Shown: positions 24,195-32,080, numbered from the stretch's first letter. The stretch: DNA of 64,000 nt from Saccharothrix australiensis (GCF_003634935.1 NZ_RBXO01000001.1:930001-994000), one strand, 5' to 3'. A program made the numbers and translations. The notes: a model not told the origin generated them from the sequence alone.

Positions 24195-25139
24195 ATGACC
24201 GACACCCTCCAGGCCGTGACCAGTGAGGACACCAGCATCCAGACCCACAACGGGTACGGCACGACGCTGGCCGCCGTCACCTACCTCCCGGCGGGGTTCG
24301 ACGCGGAGGGCAGCTACCCGGCGATCGTCGTCTCCCACCCCGGTGGGGGCGTGAAGGAGCAGACCGCCGGTCTGTACGCGCGCAAGCTCGCCGGGCACGG
24401 GTTCGTCACCATCGCCTACGACGCGTCCTTCCAGGGCGCGAGCACCGGCACCCCGCGCCAGTTGGAGAACCCGTACATCCGCACCGAGGACGTCAGCGCG
24501 GTCGTGGACCACCTCACCACGCTGCCCTACGTCGACGCGGACCGGATCGGCGCCATGGGCATCTGCGCGGGCGCCGCGTACACCGCCAACGCCGCCATCA
24601 ACGACCCCCGCATCAAGGCCGTGGGCACCGTCAGCATGGTCAACATCGGTCAGATGTTCCGCAACGGCTGGGACGGTGCGATGGCCGACGCCGACGCCGC
24701 ACCGGTGCTGGCCCAAGCCGCCGCCGCCCGTACCTCCGACGCCACCGGCGCGCCGGACGGCAACCAGTTCCCGCTCGCGCCGCTGCGCAAGGAAGACGCA
24801 CCCAGCCCCGAGTTGGAGGAGGCGTGGGAGTACTACCGCACTTCGCGCTGCGAGCACCCCAACGCACCCAGCTGGATGACCACCCGCAGCCTCAGCCAGA
24901 TCGTCACCTACGACGCCTTCCACAAGGCCGAGACGTTCCTGACCCAGCCGCTGCTGCTCGTCGCCGGGAGCGAAGCCGGGTCGAAGTGGATGAGCGAAGA
25001 CCTGTACGGGCGTGCCGCGAGCACCGACAAGAGCTTCCACGTCGTGGAGGGCGCGAACCACATGTCCCTCTACGACGGCGAGAAGTACGTCGAGGAAGTC
25101 GTCGGTGCGCTCGCGCCGTTCTTCACCGAGCGGCTCTGA
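24195..25139 (+). CDS. Dienelactone-hydrolase-like alpha/beta hydrolase
   Basis: 314 residues. AGGAAGG 9 bp before ATG 24195. Motifs: YPAIVVSHPGGGVKEQT (oxyanion region), KLAGHGFVTIAYDASFQGAS, nucleophile elbow MGICAGAAYT and the terminal His in VEGANHMSLYDG. The elbow has Cys (about residue 124) in place of Ser, as in dienelactone hydrolases and the YcjY/DUF1100-like relatives. It is divergent from the MmyB-like gene. Probably the cognate enzyme of that regulator; substrate unknown. Followed by decayed genes. Confidence 0.85.
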   Translation: MTDTLQAVTSEDTSIQTHNGYGTTLAAVTYLPAGFDAEGSYPAIVVSHPGGGVKEQTAGLYARKLAGHGFVTIAYDASFQGASTGTPRQLENPYIRTEDVSAVVDHLTTLPYVDADRIGAMGICAGAAYTANAAINDPRIKAVGTVSMVNIGQMFRNGWDGAMADADAAPVLAQAAAARTSDATGAPDGNQFPLAPLRKEDAPSPELEEAWEYYRTSRCEHPNAPSWMTTRSLSQIVTYDAFHKAETFLTQPLLLVAGSEAGSKWMSEDLYGRAASTDKSFHVVEGANHMSLYDGEKYVEEVVGALAPFFTERL

Positions 25140-25167
25140 CCGGTCGGACACGACAGAGAGATCCGGG

Positions 25168-25420
25168 ATGGCCACCTGGACCCGGACGAGCACGGACACA
25201 TCAACGCCGAGCAGTGCTCCAGCGTGTCCGCCGCCTGCCGGACGGCAGCACACCGAAGTCGGTGAACACCTGGTCGGTGGGAGTGGACGACCGGATCTTC
25301 ATCCGCTCCTGCCACGGCACCGACGGGGAGTGGCACGGCCCGGAGCGCGTGGAGGCTGCTCTGGAGCACCGGCCGGGCTATCCCGAACTTTGGTCGGTAT
25401 TTTCCCCGGACACCCGTAGA
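25168..25420 (+). pseudogene. Frameshifted DUF2255 remnant
   Basis: Begins MATWTR in one frame, then continues in another as LQRVRRLPDGSTPKSVNTW-SVGVDDRIFIRSCHGTDGEWHG, which is the DUF2255 core (family pattern: MATWT...DELxIAxxRxDGTxRxxVxxWVVRVGDDLYVRSxxG). The join requires a frameshift near 25230, and the C-terminal third is missing. A dead gene, next to a hydrolase and MmyB-like regulator as in intact actinomycete loci. Confidence 0.6.
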
Positions 25421-25456
25421 CGCCGGGCTCCACCGGACGCAGCCGGACGGACGAAT

Positions 25457-25493
25457 AAGGCCCTTGACCGCGTTCGCGCTGGTCAAGGGCCTT
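25457..25493 (+). terminator. Rho-independent-like terminator
   Basis: AAGGCCCTTGACC / GGTCAAGGGCCTT, a 13-bp perfect stem with an 11-nt loop, followed by TT. Confidence 0.75.
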
Positions 25494-25640
25494 TTCGACG
25501 ACCGCGCGGACCGATCGCGGTGGGCCGAGCACGACGACCTGCTCGCTACGATCCGACAGCTGCCGGGCTTCGACCGCTTCCTCCTCCCGCCCCGGCGGAC
25601 CGAATTGCGCCCCGCTGAGGCCGTAGTCAGTCCGTGGTGA
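25482..25640 (+). pseudogene. C-terminal fragment resembling a CHAT-domain protein
   Basis: A 52-codon open stretch reading LFDDRADRSRWAEHDDLL, then TIRQLPGFDRFLLPPRRTEL, typical of the linker just before the CHAT peptidase core in actinomycete TPR-CHAT proteins (ending LPGFERFLLPP). No start codon, no CHAT catalytic His/Cys follow; the sequence runs into the tRNA-like att repeat. A stub left by deletion or insertion. Confidence 0.4.
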
Positions 25641-25682
25641 GTCCCGTGGAGGACGGCGGCCGATTCCAGCCGATGGCGACTG

Positions 25683-25791
25683 ACGGGAAAGTTCAGGCCC
25701 CGAGCGCGTTGCCGCTGCTCAGGGCCTGATTCACCCGGCGAAAGGTGAGTGCCCCCGGCAGGATTCGAACCTGCGACACACGGTTTAGGAA
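25683..25791. repeat. attR-like site (61-bp perfect repeat plus shared flank)
   Basis: 25731-25791 is identical over 61 bp to 33894-33954, covering the 3' half of tRNA-Arg from anticodon loop to the end and 19 bp beyond. The flank 25683-25730 instead matches the outer remnant at 22956. After 25791 the sequence keeps a shorter, scrambled match to the tRNA 5' half (ATGCTC, TATCC). Confidence 0.88.
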
Positions 25792-26034
25792 TGCTCCTAT
25801 CCGGCGTCCACGAGGCGTCTACCTGCATGTATAGGTCGTCGGGTACTCGCACCATGACGTCTGTGGTCACGGTTGCGCCACAGTTCGCACCACGACCCGC
25901 ACCACGCGCGTGCGTGGTAGGTGAGGCGGCTTCGTCCCTCCACTGTGTACTCGCTCAAGTTGCGCACTCCTGAGGTCGGTCTACGTTGCGGTCCTGGATG
26001 CTGTGCGGCTGGACTGGAGCTGGGAAGGGGTGTC

Positions 26035-26544
26035 GTGGCTGCGACTTCCGGTGCCGGTGTGGAGCGGACGCTAGTGCTGCTCAAGCCGGATGCTGTTGCC
26101 CGCGGGTTGGTCGGGCGTCTTGTCGCTCGATTTGAGGATGCGGCGCTCAAGATCGTTGGCGTCAAGATGAAACACTTGGATGCGGAGTCCACCCGCAGGC
26201 ACTACTTCGACCTCGAAGAACGTGCCGGTTCGGTCATCTACAACGCTACGGCTGAGTTCATGCAGAGTAGCCCGGTGGTGGCGTTGGCCCTGGAAGGTGT
26301 CGATGTCGTGGGCAAGGTGCGTAAAATCATCGGTGGCACGTTTCCGGAGCACGCCGAGATTGGCACCATTCGCGGAGACTTCGCGCATCAGACGAGGTTG
26401 TCTTCCGAAACTACCGGAAAGGCGGTAATGAACCTCGTCCACGCTTCCGGGAACCCCGAAGAGGCCAAGTACGAGATATCGGTTTGGTTCACTGGATCTG
26501 AGCTCTTCGAGTATCGGACGCTGGCCGAAAAATATGCCTACTGA
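26035..26544 (+). CDS. ndk: Nucleoside diphosphate kinase-like protein (element cargo)
   Basis: 169-residue NDK-family protein: VERTLVLLKPDAVARGLVGRL (nucleotide/Mg loop with KPD), LEERAGSVIYNATAEFMQSSPVVALALEGVDVVGKVRKIIGGT, and IGTIRGDFA. Catalytic His in NLVHASGNPEEAKYEISVWF (canonical NxxHGSDSxExAxxEI). Compared with housekeeping NDKs (about 137 residues) it has an N-terminal extension and a roughly 12-residue insertion (HQTRLSSETTGKAV) between GDF and the active-site His. GTG 26035 with AAGGGG upstream. Would transfer gamma-phosphate between NTPs and NDPs. Base composition is lower in GC than the flanking chromosome. It precedes a coupled helical protein. Confidence 0.85.
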   Translation: MAATSGAGVERTLVLLKPDAVARGLVGRLVARFEDAALKIVGVKMKHLDAESTRRHYFDLEERAGSVIYNATAEFMQSSPVVALALEGVDVVGKVRKIIGGTFPEHAEIGTIRGDFAHQTRLSSETTGKAVMNLVHASGNPEEAKYEISVWFTGSELFEYRTLAEKYAY

Positions 26545-26568
26545 GGCGACGCGAGAAAACTGGACGAG

Positions 26569-26877
26569 GTGTCGCATCGGATTTCTCTGGAAGAGTTGCA
26601 GGCGGCCTATGATCGCGAATTGCTGGTTGACAGAAGGGCCGCGGCTGAGACTGCGTATGCTTTGGCCTTCCGCTACCGGGATGAAGATGTCGGCGGGCTG
26701 CGTCGGTTTGACCTGGCGAGGATGTGGGCCGTTCGCGCTGTGGAGATACTCGACGTTCTCCCATCCGATGCACTTGAAGACGTGGTATCGAGGCGTACCT
26801 CGGTAGGAGGCGTTCCCCTTCCTGAATTCTTGCACTCGTCGGTCGTCCGTAGTCGATTGTCAGACGTCTTGTTCTGA
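26569..26877 (+). CDS. Small helical protein coupled to NDK
   Basis: 102 residues from GTG 26569 (VSHRISLEELQAAYD), RBS GACGAGG, 24 bp after the NDK stop. Entirely helical by composition (LEELQAAYDRELLVDRRAAAETAYALAFRYRDEDVGGLRRFDLARMWAVRAVEIL). No family recognised. The TPR-like pattern of the middle helices suggests a binding or adaptor protein. It is likely co-expressed with the NDK and may be its partner. Confidence 0.65.
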   Translation: MSHRISLEELQAAYDRELLVDRRAAAETAYALAFRYRDEDVGGLRRFDLARMWAVRAVEILDVLPSDALEDVVSRRTSVGGVPLPEFLHSSVVRSRLSDVLF

Positions 26878-26962
26878 CACGGCAGTCAGACTTGTGGAGC
26901 GCTTCATCTGTACATGGGCCGGCCTGGTGGCGTGCTGTCTTGACGACTCGCTCGCTGGCGCG

Positions 26963-27379
26963 TCAGCGACGAAGCTCGGTGTCGAGATATTCTTGGACGG
27001 GTTCGAAGAGGCCGTAAGGCACGTACTCGGGGAGCTGGCTGTGGGAGACCCATTCAAATGCGTCAAGCTCTTCGTCATCAACCACAGAAGCTTCACCTGT
27101 TACCTGGTTGAACGCCGCATAGACCATCGTGCGACCAGTCTTAGGGTGTACTCGTTCACCGAGCAACGTGCCATCGGAAGCCGTAACTCCAGTCTCTTCG
27201 TGGGCCTCTCGTGCCGCTGCTTCCACGCTCGACTCACCAGGCTCGACCTCACCGGCTGGAAATTGCCACGAGAGGCTGCCCTCTGACACGCGACGCCGGA
27301 CCATGAGAACGCGACCGTTCTGCGTGATGATGGCGGCTGCGATCGGCGGTCGCGTCGTTTCGGGCGTCTGGTCACTCAT
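26963..27379 (-). CDS. NUDIX hydrolase
   Basis: 138 residues with an intact Nudix box at about residues 43-65: GEVEPGESSVEAAAREAHEE followed by TGV (GX5EX7REUXEEXGU satisfied). Preceded by the usual IAAAIITQNGRVLMVRRR strand. Hydrolyses nucleoside diphosphate-linked substrates; specificity cannot be read. ATG 27379 overlaps the stop of the upstream HTH-NUDIX gene by 8 bp, so the two are one operon. NUDIX genes are regular AICE components; in pSAM2 the NUDIX-motif protein Pif mediates transfer immunity. Confidence 0.9.
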   Translation of the reverse strand: MSDQTPETTRPPIAAAIITQNGRVLMVRRRVSEGSLSWQFPAGEVEPGESSVEAAAREAHEETGVTASDGTLLGERVHPKTGRTMVYAAFNQVTGEASVVDDEELDAFEWVSHSQLPEYVPYGLFEPVQEYLDTELRR

Positions 27380-28046
27380 TGATCAGCTCCTCTATGGCTT
27401 GCAATATCGGTGGGAAGATTCGGTCAGTCGGAATGAAGCGGGTCAGCCGGTCGCTCGTGGTCCACGTGACGCTGACGTTCTCCACGACGTCCAAGTTCTG
27501 TGCATCACCACCCAGGTACTCGCAGAGCAAGTAGTCACAGTACACGTGGGTGATGGGGTGGAGACGGCTGCCGAGGTTGCGTACGACCGCACAGTGGACG
27601 CCTGTCTCGCCGAGGGTTTCTTGGATCGCGACGGTTTCCGCCGACACTCCTGGCTTCACCACTCCGGCTGGGAACTGCCATGAAATTCCGCGCCCATCTT
27701 CGCCGCGACGCTGAACTATCAGTATTTCATACCCCTTAAGTACTACTGCTATTGCAACGCGCAGAGCATAGCTCGACCCGGTGTGTGAGACCGGTTCGGT
27801 TGTGATGTGGTGTTCGGCGGCGAGCAAGGTTGCGAACCTTGACTGTGCTGCGTCCGAAGCAGTCTCCAAGGCCCGGTCAAGAAGTTGCTGCATCTCTGCT
27901 CTAGGGGTGAGAGCGGGTTTCTCGTGCCAGTTCGCGACTGCCCGCGGCGAGATCCCTAGACGGCTCGCGAACGATTCGTTGCTCTCGCGTAGTGCGGCTT
28001 GGAGCACGCAGGCTGTGCGGCCGGTCCATCCTCGCGCCATGTCCAT
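27372..28046 (-). CDS. HTH-NUDIX fusion protein with degenerate Nudix box
   Basis: 224 residues: N-terminal HTH (MARGWTGRTACVLQAALRES, then FASRLGISPRAVANWHEKP and AEMQQLLDRALE), a type typical of Streptomyces element proteins, followed by a NUDIX domain (about 95-220). The Nudix box at about 118-140 reads GVVKPGVSAETVAIQETLGE-TGV: the first Glu is Val, REUXEE is QETLGE, so the metal-binding set is partly lost. Likely a nucleotide-sensing DNA-binding protein rather than an efficient hydrolase. ATG 28046 with AGGGG upstream; 28040 is possible. Overlaps the canonical NUDIX gene. Confidence 0.82.
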   Translation of the reverse strand: MDMARGWTGRTACVLQAALRESNESFASRLGISPRAVANWHEKPALTPRAEMQQLLDRALETASDAAQSRFATLLAAEHHITTEPVSHTGSSYALRVAIAVVLKGYEILIVQRRGEDGRGISWQFPAGVVKPGVSAETVAIQETLGETGVHCAVVRNLGSRLHPITHVYCDYLLCEYLGGDAQNLDVVENVSVTWTTSDRLTRFIPTDRIFPPILQAIEELINE

Positions 28047-28183
28047 GTTCACACCCCTGCGGGGGTGTGACGTGTAGCGGAAGTGCATCGGTGGTGCACT
28101 GGACCTGCATCGGAACTGCATGGTTGGTTCGGGCTGCTTGGCGTTGACTTCTTGGCATGAGAAGCAGCAGCCATCAGAACCCC

Positions 28184-28612
28184 TCAGCGGTTCGACCGGT
28201 TGAGATCCGATTCGACGTACGTGAGCATCTTGGTGACGTTTTCGTTGAGCTGGGCGACCCGATCGCTGATGGCGTCCAAGCCTTCGAGCTGCTGGCGGAT
28301 CTCGCGGAGCTGGTGCTCAACCACGGCCAAGCGGCCGGGGAGGTCGTCGGCGCTCCGCGGGGCCGGTTCGCCTGGCCTGGGCGGCAGGTGGCCGGCGAGT
28401 ACCGCGGACAGGTGGCCGGCGTGCCAGTCGAGTGCGGTCGACAGCGCCTCAAGCGTCCGCCGGCTTCTTCGGCGCTGTGCGCTGTTGTTCTGGAGTTCTC
28501 CGACGATGGCCTTGGATACACCGGATCGGTCGGTGAGTTCGCGCTGGCTGATGTCCAGTTCGGCCATGCGCTGGTTGATCGCCTGTGCGACCGCCGCCCA
28601 GTCTCCGGTCAC
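28184..28612 (-). CDS. XRE-family repressor with C-terminal coiled coil
   Basis: 142 residues from GTG 28612 (RBS GGAGGAG). XRE HTH at about 5-60 (DWAAVAQAINQRMAELDISQRELTDRSGVSKAIVGELQNN), then a C-terminal heptad region (DDLPGRLAVVEHQLREIRQQLEGLDAISDRVAQLNENVTKML) likely to be a dimerising coiled coil. Divergent from the Xis-like gene over a dyad ATCAGAC/GTCTGAT. A KorSA/Pra-type regulator of the transfer and excision genes is the natural reading. Confidence 0.83.
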   Translation of the reverse strand: MTGDWAAVAQAINQRMAELDISQRELTDRSGVSKAIVGELQNNSAQRRRSRRTLEALSTALDWHAGHLSAVLAGHLPPRPGEPAPRSADDLPGRLAVVEHQLREIRQQLEGLDAISDRVAQLNENVTKMLTYVESDLNRSNR

Positions 28613-28724
28613 GTGCTCCTCCGCGCTCCGCCTGAATGTCGAGCGTAGCGCGGCACATTTCCGCTGACCTGGGAACACGCAGCATCCAGCGGTTTTGGCC
28701 TTTCACGTGCCTTATCGGGATGAA

Positions 28725-28747
28725 ATCAGACCATAAATCCGTCTGAT
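28725..28747. promoter_or_regulatory. Operator-like dyad between repressor and Xis-like gene
   Basis: ATCAGAC (28725-28731) and GTCTGAT (28741-28747), a perfect 7-bp inverted repeat with a 9-bp spacer, in an AT-rich stretch between divergent genes. A related TGAAATCA-AGTCTGATATT string occurs at 33497-33515. Confidence 0.55.
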
Positions 28748-28784
28748 ATTAGGCTTCAGTCGCACGGTGAGGACCTGAACAGCC

Positions 28785-29063
28785 ATGAACGACATGCCTG
28801 TGAACGCCAAACCGGCGTTCTACACAGTCAGGGAGGCCGCACGGACTCTCCGTGTCGCCCCTTCGACGCTCTACCGAGTGATCCGTGATGGAGAGTTCCC
28901 CGCGATCCGGTTGCGGACGCGCTACGTCGTGCCCGCCATCGCGCTCGAAAGGCTGCTTGAACGGGCGGCGGAGACCGGTGGGCTGGTCGACCCGGCCCGG
29001 ATCGCTGCCGAGCGCCGTGCCACCCGCGAGTTCGACAAGGCGGCCGGCGGTGCTCCGTGGTGA
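28785..29063 (+). CDS. Excisionase-like HTH protein
   Basis: 92 residues with a MerR/Xis-type HTH_17 domain: YTVREAARTLRVAPSTLYRVIRDGEFPAIRLRTRYVVPAIALERLLE. In AICEs this type of gene is normally Xis and directs excision; here it lies beside the transfer genes rather than int and has a longer C-terminus. First gene of the rightward transfer operon, each following gene overlapping by 4-7 bp. ATG 28785. Confidence 0.8.
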   Translation: MNDMPVNAKPAFYTVREAARTLRVAPSTLYRVIRDGEFPAIRLRTRYVVPAIALERLLERAAETGGLVDPARIAAERRATREFDKAAGGAPW

Positions 29064-29395
29064 ACCAGCACGAACGCTTCGAGCTGATGGCCGCTGATCT
29101 GGATCGTTTGGCGCTGGTGCCGGACGACATCGTCCAGGAGATCGTCATCCGAGGTGCTGGGTGCTTGTGGCTCTACGGTCCGGTGCTCGATACGGACCAC
29201 TCGCAAGGAGAGTCGGTGCCGCCGGGAAGTAGGTGCCAGGTGTGGCGGGCGTGCCTGGAGTTGGAACTGCGCACGCCTGGTCCGTACAGCGGCGGGGTGT
29301 GCAGCGGGTTGTCCGATGAGGAGTTCCGTGAACTGCACCGGGTGTGGTTCACCCGTCGCGGGCGGATGGGTGGCGAGAGGGGGCCGTTGACATGA
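29060..29395 (+). CDS. Hypothetical protein of transfer operon
   Basis: 111 residues from GTG 29060 (alternative GTG 29057), overlapping the Xis-like stop. Contains three cysteines (GCLWLY, RCQVWRACLELELR, GVCSG) and ends FRELHRVWFTRRGRMGG. Similar small proteins lie upstream of spdB/tra in AICEs, but I recognise no family. Tight overlap with the next gene shows it is part of the transfer operon. Confidence 0.65.
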   Translation: MNQHERFELMAADLDRLALVPDDIVQEIVIRGAGCLWLYGPVLDTDHSQGESVPPGSRCQVWRACLELELRTPGPYSGGVCSGLSDEEFRELHRVWFTRRGRMGGERGPLT

Positions 29396-29721
29396 CGGTC
29401 GAGCTGACCGCCACCCAGGTGTTGGCGGGCGCGGGTGCGCTGGTGGTCTTGGTGATCGCCTGGCGTGGCGGTTCGCGTCGTGCCAGGGCCGCGGCGGACG
29501 CGGCACGCTCAGGCGCTCGCCTGTTCTCGATGACCGGGCGAGTGCTGGCAATGGCAGGGGCCATCGCGGGTGTGCAGTGGATCGTGATCACTCACGACCG
29601 CGAGTCCACCTTGCTGTGGGTGGTGCTGGGGCTGCCAGCGCTGTTCACGGCCTACGCCCTCACGCGGGCACTGACCGTGACGGCAGTGAACGGCACAGGT
29701 CACAGGGGTGGTCGACGGTGA
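29392..29721 (+). CDS. SpdB-like membrane protein
   Basis: 109 residues. First hydrophobic segment AGAGALVVLVIAWRGG, basic loop SRRARAAADAARSG, then two more membrane helices (VLAMAGAIAGVQWIVI and LLWVVLGLPALFTAYALTRAL). Size, topology and position right before the FtsK-like gene match Spd (spread) proteins that assist intramycelial transfer in Streptomyces elements. ATG 29392 overlaps the previous stop; the stop overlaps the translocase start (GTGA). Confidence 0.75.
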   Translation: MTVELTATQVLAGAGALVVLVIAWRGGSRRARAAADAARSGARLFSMTGRVLAMAGAIAGVQWIVITHDRESTLLWVVLGLPALFTAYALTRALTVTAVNGTGHRGGRR

Positions 29722-31901
29722 ACGCCCCGAAGGGTGTGGGAAGGGTGGTCGCCTTCGGGCGGCCACCCGCCACCCACGCAGGCGAAGTGGAACGGCTGAC
29801 GCGGGAGGCTGCGGCGGTGACGCGGACCCACCAGGCACGTCCAGCGATCACCGAGGCGGGCCTTGAGGGGTGGTGGACGCGTGCCGCGAGCCGGTGGACC
29901 CAGTCACCACGCGTGCCGGCGGCACTGAAGTCGCGGCGGGCTGCCGGCCGGGCGACCAAGAATCTGATGGTGGGTGCGGTGCGATCGCCGTTCCGATTCC
30001 TGAGGGCCGTTGTTCGCGGGTTCGCGGTCGCCGTCCGGTGGTGGCGGTCGTGGGTGCGGGTGGCTGACTACCGGCAGGCCGCGGAAGCATCCGAGAAGTT
30101 GGCGGACAAGTTCCGCGACATCCGCGAGCTGACCCTGTTCCGGTGGAAGGTCACCGGAGCTACCGGCGCCGGTACCGGTGTGGCGCTGTCCGTGCTCGAT
30201 CTCGTGTGTGGGCATCAAGTGCTGTGGCTCGCGGGCGGCGTTGCGGCTGCCGGGCTGGCGGTGTTGGGTCGGCGCAACGACGGTTCGCCCGGTCGAAAGG
30301 CGGTGTTGGCCGGTCCGCGTGCGTTGACGTGGACCATGGACCCCCAGGTGCTTGTGGACGCGTTCCGGGACGCGAAGCTGATCGGAAAGGACGAAGCGCT
30401 ACGACTGGTGGAGCGGACGACCAGGCAGGGTGACGGCTGGGCGGTGGTGGTCGACCTGCCGGCCACGCGGAAGGCGACCGATGTCGTGAAGAACCGTGAG
30501 GCGTTGGCGTCCGCGTTGGCAGTCGATGAAGTCCAGCTCATCGTGGAACGGGTGCGGGGCCGCGGTGGCCACGCGGGTCGAGTGGCGCTCTGGGTGGCTG
30601 ACGACGACCCGTATGGCGCTGCTCCGCAGCGGACGCCACTGCTGTCCGCGCAACGGTGGGATGCTTGGCGTCCGGTGCCGTTCGGGAGGGATGCACGTCA
30701 GCGCCAAGTGGAGCTGCCGTTGGTGTGGACATCGCTGCTCGTGGGTGCGATCCCCAGGCAGGGGAAGACCTTCGCTGCTCGCCTGGCAGTCGCAGGGCTG
30801 GTCCTGGACCCGCACACCCGGCTGTACGTGGCGGACTTCAAGGCCGGCAAGGACTGGTACGCCTCGGGGCAGGTTGCGCACCGGTTCATGTCCGGTGACG
30901 AACCCGAACACGTCCTGGCACTTGTCGACTGGTTGGTGGAGTTGGTCGGTGAGGTCCAAGGTCGGTACCGGCGGATGCAAGCACTGGACGATGAAGTCTG
31001 TCCGGAGTCGAAGATCACCCCAGACATGTCCCGTGATCCGAGACTGGACATGCCGGTGACAGCCATCGTCATCGACGAGGTACAGGTCCCCTTGGAAGAT
31101 CGGACAGCGTTGGAGATCCAAGGCAAGCGGATCGCTGCGGGCGAGTACGTGGGCGAGCTGCTCACGTGGCTTGCCCGCAAGGGACCGGCTGCCGGCATCG
31201 TGCTCGTGCTCGCCACCCAGCGTCCGGACAGCAGGACCATCCCCAGTGGCCTGCGAGCCGTGCTGGGCTCGCGATTCGCCCTGCGTGTCATGGACTGGAG
31301 GGACAGCAACATCGTTCTGGGCGAACAGATGAACACACGTGGCTACGACAGCAGCCGACTCCTCGCCTCGCACAAGGGGGTCGGCATCCTTCGCCCTGAT
31401 GGGGATGGCACGTCAGATCCCGATGTGCTCGCGACGACCGTGCGCACCTACTACATGCCGAACGAGGATTGGCGCGTGATCTGTCGCCGAGGCCGGGCGC
31501 TTCGCCAGGCAGAAGGAACCCTCACCGGGAACGCGGCAGGACACGCAACGCTGCCCGTGTTCGACCGTGCGACGGCAGCGCGGGTGGTCGGTACGATGGC
31601 CGAACGGACCGCGGAACCGGAACTGCCCGAACCACTTGCATCGGTGGTGGCCTACCTCGGGAAGGATCTTCAGCCCGGCGGACGTGACTTCGTCCCCACT
31701 GCGGAACTCGTCGCCGAGCTGGATGCGGAGGCGACTGCCTTCGGCTTGCAGATGGGCGAGTTGGGGTGCAAGCCGAGGCGCGACCGGGTCACCACCGAGA
31801 TGGGCGTCCGACAGGTACGCGGCTACCTCGTGGCCGAGATCCGGGAGGCGGTCACGAGGTACCGGACGCACCCCGCCGTGGATGCAGAGGGTGATCGCTG
31901 A
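29718..31901 (+). CDS. FtsK/SpoIIIE-like conjugative DNA translocase (TraB/TraSA type)
   Basis: 727 residues. N-terminal 250 include a membrane region (VTGATGAGTGVALSVLDLV ... VLWLAGGVAAAGLAVLG). Then the FtsK/SpoIIIE motor: Walker A GAIPRQGKTF (about residues 342-351), FKAGKDW, Walker B AIVIDEVQ (about 448-455), LVLATQRPDSRTIPSGLRAVLGSRFALRVMD and GVGILRPDG. Such proteins alone move double-stranded DNA between hyphae in Streptomyces-type conjugation, recognising clt repeats. The C-terminal 130 residues (ELVAELDAEATAFGLQMGELG...VRQVRGYL) resemble a winged helix for that recognition. GTG 29718 overlaps the SpdB-like stop. Confidence 0.9.
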   Translation: MNAPKGVGRVVAFGRPPATHAGEVERLTREAAAVTRTHQARPAITEAGLEGWWTRAASRWTQSPRVPAALKSRRAAGRATKNLMVGAVRSPFRFLRAVVRGFAVAVRWWRSWVRVADYRQAAEASEKLADKFRDIRELTLFRWKVTGATGAGTGVALSVLDLVCGHQVLWLAGGVAAAGLAVLGRRNDGSPGRKAVLAGPRALTWTMDPQVLVDAFRDAKLIGKDEALRLVERTTRQGDGWAVVVDLPATRKATDVVKNREALASALAVDEVQLIVERVRGRGGHAGRVALWVADDDPYGAAPQRTPLLSAQRWDAWRPVPFGRDARQRQVELPLVWTSLLVGAIPRQGKTFAARLAVAGLVLDPHTRLYVADFKAGKDWYASGQVAHRFMSGDEPEHVLALVDWLVELVGEVQGRYRRMQALDDEVCPESKITPDMSRDPRLDMPVTAIVIDEVQVPLEDRTALEIQGKRIAAGEYVGELLTWLARKGPAAGIVLVLATQRPDSRTIPSGLRAVLGSRFALRVMDWRDSNIVLGEQMNTRGYDSSRLLASHKGVGILRPDGDGTSDPDVLATTVRTYYMPNEDWRVICRRGRALRQAEGTLTGNAAGHATLPVFDRATAARVVGTMAERTAEPELPEPLASVVAYLGKDLQPGGRDFVPTAELVAELDAEATAFGLQMGELGCKPRRDRVTTEMGVRQVRGYLVAEIREAVTRYRTHPAVDAEGDR

Positions 31902-32010
31902 CCCGTCACCGCACCCGTCCCATCGACCGCAACCCGTCACGTCGAGTGTGACAACCGTGGGGTCGTGTTCTACCAGCGCAAACGCCTTCTTGTGACGGGT
32001 GGGACGGGTG
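31901..32010. repeat. Candidate clt: repeated ACCCGTC motifs after translocase gene
   Basis: ACCCGTCAC at 31901-31909 and 31932-31940, CACCCGTCCCA at 31912-31922, and inverted copies GTGACGGGT (31992-32000) and TGGGACGGGTG (32000-32010). Five copies in 110 bp, direct and inverted, directly behind the TraB-like gene. TraB proteins recognise short repeats in clt, so this is a good candidate locus for transfer. Confidence 0.5.
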
Positions 32011-32041
32011 ACAGGTGACCTGTCCCACGGTGTCTGTAATA

Positions 32042-32080
32042 CGTGTGGGCCGCACCTCTGAGCGAGGTGCGGCCCACACG
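32042..32080. terminator. Bidirectional terminator between convergent element genes
   Basis: A 17-bp perfect stem CGTGTGGGCCGCACCTC / GAGGTGCGGCCCACACG with a 5-nt loop, between the translocase and primase-like genes. Confidence 0.85.
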
